DNA of 8,851 nt from the NCBI GenBank assembly GCA_038998005.1, contig JAVZIY010000027.1, forward strand, positions 1 to 8,851, in the 5' to 3' direction. Within the stretch, counting starts at the first letter, position 1, and each line of letters starts with the position of its first letter. This stretch comes from CALIKW01 sp038998005 (lineage in GTDB: Archaea > Aenigmatarchaeota > Aenigmatarchaeia > CG10238-14 > SCSR01). Positions 4,735 through 8,851 of this stretch are shown here, piece by piece. The notes under the pieces were generated by a model. That model was not told the DNA's origin and made no database searches. It saw nothing but the letters and a program-made list of their open reading frames with translations. The translations under genes were made by a program, and so were the position numbers.

Positions 4735-6771
4735 GTGGAGATATTGATTTCATCTTTTGCAGGAATTTTATCAATTCTTGTAGCAGTTTTCCTTTACTTC
4801 TATGTTAAAAAGCAAGCAGAAGGAAAGCCAAGGATGAAGGAAATTTCTAGTGCTATAACAGAAGGAGCAAAAGCCTACTTAAAAAGACAAAACTTAACTT
4901 TATCAATATTTGTTGTAATAATGGCTTTTATCCTTGGAATTTTATTGGGCTTTCCTGTTACTTTAGCTTATTTGCTTGGTTCTTTTTGCACGACCTTAGC
5001 GAGCTATTTTGGTATGATAGCAGCTTTAAAAACTAATGTAAGAGTTGCGAGTGCTGCAAGAAAGGGTTTGAAAAAAGCTTTTCCCATAGCCTTTTACGGC
5101 GGAGCAGTAATGGGCTTATGCATAGTTGGAATGGCCTTGGTTGGAATAAGTATCATTTACTATTCTTTTGAGAAAATTTTCAACCATGAAACTGCTTTGA
5201 ATGCTATTTTAGGTTTTAGCTTTGGTGCAAGCGCCTTAGCTTTATTTGCAAAGGCAGGAGGAGGTATTTACACTAAAACTGCAGATATAAGCGCTGATTT
5301 GGTTGGAAAAGTTGAGCTTGGAATTCCTGAAGATGATCCAAGGAATCCTGCAGTTATCGCTGATAACGTTGGTGATAATGTTGGGGATGTAGCAGGAATG
5401 GGTGCAGACTTAATAGACTCTTATATCGCAAGTATAGTTGCAGCAATGATTTTGGGCGCAGCGATGAGCTTAGAATTAACTTTACTTCCTTTGCTAATAG
5501 GTGCAGCAGGAATTTTTGCTTCTCTAATAGGGATCACATTTGTAAGAGTAGGCGAAAAGGAAAGTCCGGGAAAGGGGTTGAATAGAGGAACTTTAACAAC
5601 ATGCATATTATTCCTCCTCTTAGCTTTCTTAATTCTCTATTTCATGAACTTGGGAGAAAAAATGTACGGAATATTTTTCCCAACCTTAGCAGGCTTGTTA
5701 GCAGGAGCTATAATGGGAATTACAACAGATTATTTTACTTCAGTTGATAGAAAGCCTGTGATGAAAATTGCCGAATCTTCAAAAACAGGCTCTGCAACTA
5801 CTATACTTTCAGGATTTTCATATGGAATAATAAGTATAGTTCCTTCGATAATCGGGGTAGCTGCTGCAACAATTGCAGCATGGTACCTTTCAGCTTACTA
5901 TGGAGTTAACAGCTTCTATGGAATATCAATTTCAGCTGTTGGGATGCTTTCTATAGTAGGAATGATAATTTCTGCAGATGCTTATGGCCCAATAGTTGAT
6001 AATTCTCGTGGCATAGCAGAGCAATCAAACCTTGGGGAAAAAGTTTTAAGAATTACGGATAAACTTGATGCTGCAGGAAATACAGCAAAGGCAATAACAA
6101 AAGGTTTTGCAATAGGTGCAGCAGCATTAACAGTTCTAGCTTTGTTTGGAGCTTATGCAGAGGTTGTTGGAATAGAAAAGGATGCTAATGGAATTTATAT
6201 GATAAACATAGTTAATCCAAAAAATATAGCAGGCTTGTTTATAGGAGCAATGATGCCTCCTTTGCTTTCTGCTCTCTTAATATTAGCAGTTGGAAAGAAT
6301 GCTTTTAGGATGATAGAAGAAATAAGAAGACAGTTCAAAGAAATCCCTGGTTTAATGAAAGGGAAAGCTAAACCAGATTATGCTAGATGCGTTGACATAG
6401 CAACAAAAGGTGCTTTAAAGGAGCTTATGTTTCCTTGCTCCTTAGCAATAATAGTTCCTTTAATAGTTGGTTTTATACTTGGTAAGGAAGCTTTGGCAAG
6501 CTTCTTAGCAGGGAGTATAGTGACAGGAATAATATTTGCTCTATTCATGGCAAATTCAGGAGGAGCCTGGGATAATGCTAAGAAGTTTATAGAAGAAGGG
6601 AATTTGGGAGGAAAAGGTTCAGAAGCTCATAAATCTGCCGTTGTTGGTGATACAGTAGGAGATCCTTTCAAGGATACTGCAGGCCCTTCCCTTAACACTA
6701 TGATAACAGTTATGTCATTAGTATCTTCTGTTTTCGCTCCTTTAATTATTTCTTACGCTTTTGTATTCTAA
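4735..6771 (+). CDS. hppA: Membrane proton-translocating pyrophosphatase, K+-independent type
   Basis: This integral membrane enzyme hydrolyses pyrophosphate and pumps ions out of the cytoplasm. Its 678 residues and about 16 hydrophobic segments are normal for the family. The pyrophosphate site is complete. YTKTADISADLVGKVE at 179-194 is followed by DDPRNPAVIADNVGDNVGD at 200-218, then NSGGAWDNAKK at 607-617 and GDTVGDPFKDTAGPSLN at 638-654. The monovalent-cation determinant reads GNTAKAITKG at 448-457: Lys452 and Thr455 occupy the positions that are Ala and Gly in K+-dependent enzymes. In known members this Lys replaces K+, and K+-independent enzymes characterised so far pump protons. The helix after DVAGMGAD has Asp228 where most relatives have Glu (the gate residue). 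The GTG start is set by an AGGTGA site overlapping the PIN-domain stop. The 3' end overlaps the convergent soluble pyrophosphatase by 26 bp. Identity is certain, ion specificity is inferred. Confidence 0.97.
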   Translation: MEILISSFAGILSILVAVFLYFYVKKQAEGKPRMKEISSAITEGAKAYLKRQNLTLSIFVVIMAFILGILLGFPVTLAYLLGSFCTTLASYFGMIAALKTNVRVASAARKGLKKAFPIAFYGGAVMGLCIVGMALVGISIIYYSFEKIFNHETALNAILGFSFGASALALFAKAGGGIYTKTADISADLVGKVELGIPEDDPRNPAVIADNVGDNVGDVAGMGADLIDSYIASIVAAMILGAAMSLELTLLPLLIGAAGIFASLIGITFVRVGEKESPGKGLNRGTLTTCILFLLLAFLILYFMNLGEKMYGIFFPTLAGLLAGAIMGITTDYFTSVDRKPVMKIAESSKTGSATTILSGFSYGIISIVPSIIGVAAATIAAWYLSAYYGVNSFYGISISAVGMLSIVGMIISADAYGPIVDNSRGIAEQSNLGEKVLRITDKLDAAGNTAKAITKGFAIGAAALTVLALFGAYAEVVGIEKDANGIYMINIVNPKNIAGLFIGAMMPPLLSALLILAVGKNAFRMIEEIRRQFKEIPGLMKGKAKPDYARCVDIATKGALKELMFPCSLAIIVPLIVGFILGKEALASFLAGSIVTGIIFALFMANSGGAWDNAKKFIEEGNLGGKGSEAHKSAVVGDTVGDPFKDTAGPSLNTMITVMSLVSSVFAPLIISYAFVF

Positions 6772-7294
6772 ACTTTTTCTTGTATAACTGATTTGAACGA
6801 GCAATAATTTCTTTAGCCTCTTCACAATTTCTCCATCCTTTAACATTTATCCATTTTTTTGGGTCAAGCCTTTTATAAGTTTCAAAAAATTCTTTAATTT
6901 CCCTAAGCTTATTGGGATGAACATCTTTTATATCATTTATTCCTTCAAATCTTGCATCATTTAAAGGGACGCAAAGAATTTTTGGATCTTCTCCTTTTTC
7001 ATCTTCCATTATTAAAGCTCCTATAACTCTTGCTTTAATTATACAACCAACTTCTAATGGCTCGTAGCTCAAAACTAAGGCATCCAAGGCATCCTCATCC
7101 TCAAACCAAGTTTGAGGAATAAAGCCATACTCTACAGGAAAAACAACAGAAGATGGAATAATTCTATCAAGAACAAAAGCATCCCATTCTATATTATACT
7201 CATATTTATCTCTTGAACCACTTATACACTCTATAACAACATTAACTATTTCTGGCGGCTTTTCACCTATCGGAATTTTATGGAAAATGCTCAT
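6746..7294 (-). CDS. ppa: Soluble inorganic pyrophosphatase, family I
   Basis: This cytoplasmic Mg2+-dependent enzyme hydrolyses pyrophosphate to two phosphates and pulls biosynthetic reactions such as tRNA charging forward. Its 182 residues match the family. Compared with the well-studied E. coli enzyme the catalytic set is intact with an offset of one: Lys30, Glu32, Arg44, Tyr56, the metal-binding Asp66, Asp68 and Asp71, then Asp98, Asp103, Lys105, Tyr140 and Lys141. Motifs include SRDKYEY, LDRIIPSS, PVEYGFIP and MEDEKGEDPK. The classical signature is slightly altered: DEDALD at 66-71 has Glu for the usual small residue and Ala for Pro, with all aspartates kept. The basic tail KKKFRIQKRKK lies in the region overlapping the end of the membrane pyrophosphatase gene on the other strand. 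The ATG at 7294 lacks a ribosome binding site and lies about 27 bp from a TATA box, suggesting a leaderless transcript. Confidence 0.96.
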   Translation of the reverse strand: MSIFHKIPIGEKPPEIVNVVIECISGSRDKYEYNIEWDAFVLDRIIPSSVVFPVEYGFIPQTWFEDEDALDALVLSYEPLEVGCIIKARVIGALIMEDEKGEDPKILCVPLNDARFEGINDIKDVHPNKLREIKEFFETYKRLDPKKWINVKGWRNCEEAKEIIARSNQLYKKKFRIQKRKK

Positions 7295-7317
7295 AAGTAC
7301 TTAGATTTCTCTCTAAC

Positions 7318-7325
7318 TTTATAAA
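7318..7325 (-). promoter_or_regulatory. TATA box of the soluble pyrophosphatase gene
   Basis: TTTATAAA is centred about 27 bp upstream of the ATG at 7294 on the minus strand. This is the standard distance from an archaeal TATA box to the transcription start, so the message would begin at or within a base or two of the start codon. No Shine-Dalgarno-like sequence lies between. This is the clearest promoter in the window. Confidence 0.6.
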
Positions 7326-7354
7326 TTTTTTGTTTATCTTAAAAAATCGTTAAA

Positions 7355-7363
7355 TTTTTTATA
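7355..7363 (+). promoter_or_regulatory. Possible TATA box of the P-type ATPase gene
   Basis: The T-rich stretch ending in TATA (TTTTTTATA) lies about 40 bp before the ATG at 7400, which would give a leader of about 13 bases containing AAGTGAT, a partial ribosome binding site. A second candidate, TATAAGAATATA at 7371-7382, is too close to the start for a normal leader. The 105 bp gap 7295-7399 holds these divergent promoters and nothing else that I can see. Confidence 0.35.
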
Positions 7364-7399
7364 CTAATTCTATAAGAATATAGTTTATTAAGTGATTTA

Positions 7400-8851
7400 A
7401 TGGAAGAAGAGAAATGGCATGCTTTAGAGCCAAAGGAAGCAGTTGAAAAGCTTAAAACTAGTGAAAGAGGATTGAGCGAGGAAGAAGCTAAGAAAAGATT
7501 ACAAGAATATGGCTATAATGAATTAAAGGAAACAAAAAGGATTTCACCTTTAGAGATTTTTCTCAACCAATTTAAGGATATATTTGTCATAATGCTTTTG
7601 ATCGCAATTGCTATTTCTGTCTTGATAGGATGGTATGAAATAAAGGAAAGTCCTGAAAAAACTTTTTTTGAAGCTTATGCTGATGCCATAGCAATAGGAG
7701 CAATAGTTATATTGAATGCTGTGGTTGGATTTACTCAAGAATATCGTTCTGAAAAAGCTTTGGAAGCTATGAAAAAACTTACTGCTCCTAAAGCAAGGGT
7801 AATAAGGGAAGGAAAAGAAGTTTTGATAGATGCAAAAGAAGTTGTTCCTGGCGATATTCTTTTAATAGAAGCAGGAGATAGAATTGCTGCAGATGGCTTG
7901 CTTTTAGAAAGCGTAGAGCTTGAGGTTAACGAGGCAGTTTTAACAGGGGAATCTGCCCCTGTGAGAAAAAAAGTAGGAAAGTTGAAGCCTGATGTAGCAA
8001 TAGGTGAAAGAAAGAATTTTGTTTTCATGGCAACTCATGCAACTTATGGAAGAGGAAAAGCTTTAGTTACAGCTACGGGAATGAAAACTGAGTTTGGAAA
8101 AATTGCAGAAAAAGTTCAGGAAATAGAGGAGGAGGAAACTCCATTAAAAAGAAAATTAAATAATTTTGCTAAGAAATTAGGGAAGTTTGTAGTTGTTATT
8201 TGCATAATAATTTTTGCTCTAGAGCTTTATGAAATCTTGGTTATTTTTGGAGAAAGAGAGTTCGGTAAGGTTATACATGAATCCTTAGATGCTTTCATGA
8301 CTTCGGTTGCTTTAGCTGTTAGCGCAGTTCCTGAAGGTTTACCTGCAGTTGTTACCATAACTCTAGCCTTAGGTGCTAGGGAATTGGCAAAAAGAAATGC
8401 TATAATAAGGAAGCTCTCTTCTGCAGAAACTTTAGGGGCAGTAACTGTTATTTGTTCTGACAAAACAGGAACTTTAACAAAAGGAGAGATGACTGTAAGG
8501 AAGATTTATACTAATGACAAAATCGTCGAGGTTACTGGCGTAGGCTATGAAGCAAAAGGAGAATTTTTGTTTGAAGGCAAAAACTTTGACCCTAAAAACA
8601 TAGAGCTCTTACTTAGAATTGCTTGCTTATGTAACAATGCAAGTTATGACGGGCAAACTATAAGAGGAGACCCAACAGAAGGATCTTTGATAGTTTTAGC
8701 AGCAAAAGCAGGGATTAAAAAGGAAGATTTGGAAAATGAATACAAAAGAATTCATGAAATTCCATTTAGTTCTGAAAGAAAAAGGATGACAACTATTCAT
8801 ACTTTCAAAGAGAAAAAGTTTGCTTATGTTAAAGGTGCCCCTGAAGTTGTG
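7400..8851 (+). CDS. P2-type cation-transporting ATPase, Ca2+-ATPase-like, N-terminal 484 codons (cut by window edge)
   Basis: This ATP-driven membrane cation pump resembles the SERCA/PMR1 group. The domains appear in order. An N-terminal cation-ATPase domain covers about 5-48 (ALEPKEAVEKL, GLSEEEAKKRL). M1-M2 cover about 55-112. The actuator domain carries TGES at 182-185. M3-M4 cover about 260-320, with PEGLP at 311-315, where Glu312 aligns with the Ca2+-binding M4 glutamate. The phosphorylation motif is SDKTGTLT at 353-360, with Asp354 as the phosphate acceptor. A nucleotide-binding domain follows with DPTEGSL at 424-430 and KGAPE at 478-482. Hinge, M5 and M6 lie past the right edge, so the other ion-binding residues cannot be read and Ca2+ versus Mn2+, Na+ or H+ is undecided. 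The ATG at 7400 gives a complete family N-terminus. The gene diverges from the soluble pyrophosphatase. Confidence 0.93.
   Translation, partial: MEEEKWHALEPKEAVEKLKTSERGLSEEEAKKRLQEYGYNELKETKRISPLEIFLNQFKDIFVIMLLIAIAISVLIGWYEIKESPEKTFFEAYADAIAIGAIVILNAVVGFTQEYRSEKALEAMKKLTAPKARVIREGKEVLIDAKEVVPGDILLIEAGDRIAADGLLLESVELEVNEAVLTGESAPVRKKVGKLKPDVAIGERKNFVFMATHATYGRGKALVTATGMKTEFGKIAEKVQEIEEEETPLKRKLNNFAKKLGKFVVVICIIIFALELYEILVIFGEREFGKVIHESLDAFMTSVALAVSAVPEGLPAVVTITLALGARELAKRNAIIRKLSSAETLGAVTVICSDKTGTLTKGEMTVRKIYTNDKIVEVTGVGYEAKGEFLFEGKNFDPKNIELLLRIACLCNNASYDGQTIRGDPTEGSLIVLAAKAGIKKEDLENEYKRIHEIPFSSERKRMTTIHTFKEKKFAYVKGAPEVV

Noticed and set aside
5421..5606. Open frame of 61 codons on the minus strand
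   Set aside because: It is antisense to the membrane pyrophosphatase, with no independent evidence.
7550..8463. Three open frames on the minus strand (7550-7738, 7735-8028, 8227-8463)
   Set aside because: All are antisense to the P-type ATPase, which is continuous and carries TGES, PEGLP and DKTGT; the frames show no domain.
1..8851. tRNA or rRNA genes, CRISPR arrays, insertion sequences, integrase sites
   Set aside because: No GC-rich cloverleaf, no regularly spaced direct repeats, no transposase or integrase motifs and no flanking inverted repeats were seen; coding sequence covers nearly the whole window.

Overview
The window is AT-rich archaeal DNA read with the standard code; TAA and TGA both serve as stops. 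The archaeal assignment rests on ribosomal protein S6e next to the gamma subunit of initiation factor 2, a methanogen/eukaryote-type tryptophanyl-tRNA synthetase, two class III (archaellin/pilin-type) signal peptides, and TATA-like boxes about 25-30 bp before several starts. Gene packing is very tight: no gap exceeds about 105 bp and three gene pairs touch or overlap. Short genes, packing and AT bias would suit a DPANN-type or small euryarchaeal genome, but the lineage cannot be settled from this sequence alone.

Layout. (1) 1-1668, minus strand: tryptophanyl-tRNA synthetase followed one base later by a family 2 glycosyltransferase that runs off the left edge. (2) 1669-1741: a short divergent promoter region. 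(3) 1742-3440, plus strand: S6e with a Lys/Glu-rich tail, overlapping aIF2 gamma; this is a translation operon. (4) 3484-4320, minus strand: two tandem paralogous pilin-like proteins, each ending in a cysteine. (5) 4353-6771, plus strand: a small PIN-domain nuclease coupled through its stop codon to a 678-residue membrane proton-pumping pyrophosphatase. (6) 6746-7294, minus strand: a soluble family I pyrophosphatase whose 3' end overlaps that of the membrane enzyme by 26 bp. (7) 7400-8851, plus strand: the first 484 codons of a P2-type (Ca2+-ATPase-like) cation pump, cut by the right edge.

How the parts fit. Regions 1-3 are information processing: charging of tRNA-Trp, the small ribosomal subunit and initiator tRNA delivery. 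tRNA charging also yields pyrophosphate. Regions 5-7 form a pyrophosphate and ion-transport cluster. The membrane pyrophosphatase can save pyrophosphate energy as an ion gradient, the soluble enzyme burns it as heat, and the P-type ATPase moves cations at the cost of ATP. The pilin pair suggests a surface filament or pseudopilin whose assembly machinery is not in the window.

No RNA gene, mobile element, CRISPR array or wholly unknown multi-gene system was seen. The most interesting points are the pilin pair with its conserved C-terminal motif, the tail-to-tail overlap of two different pyrophosphatases, and residue-level departures in several otherwise standard enzymes.
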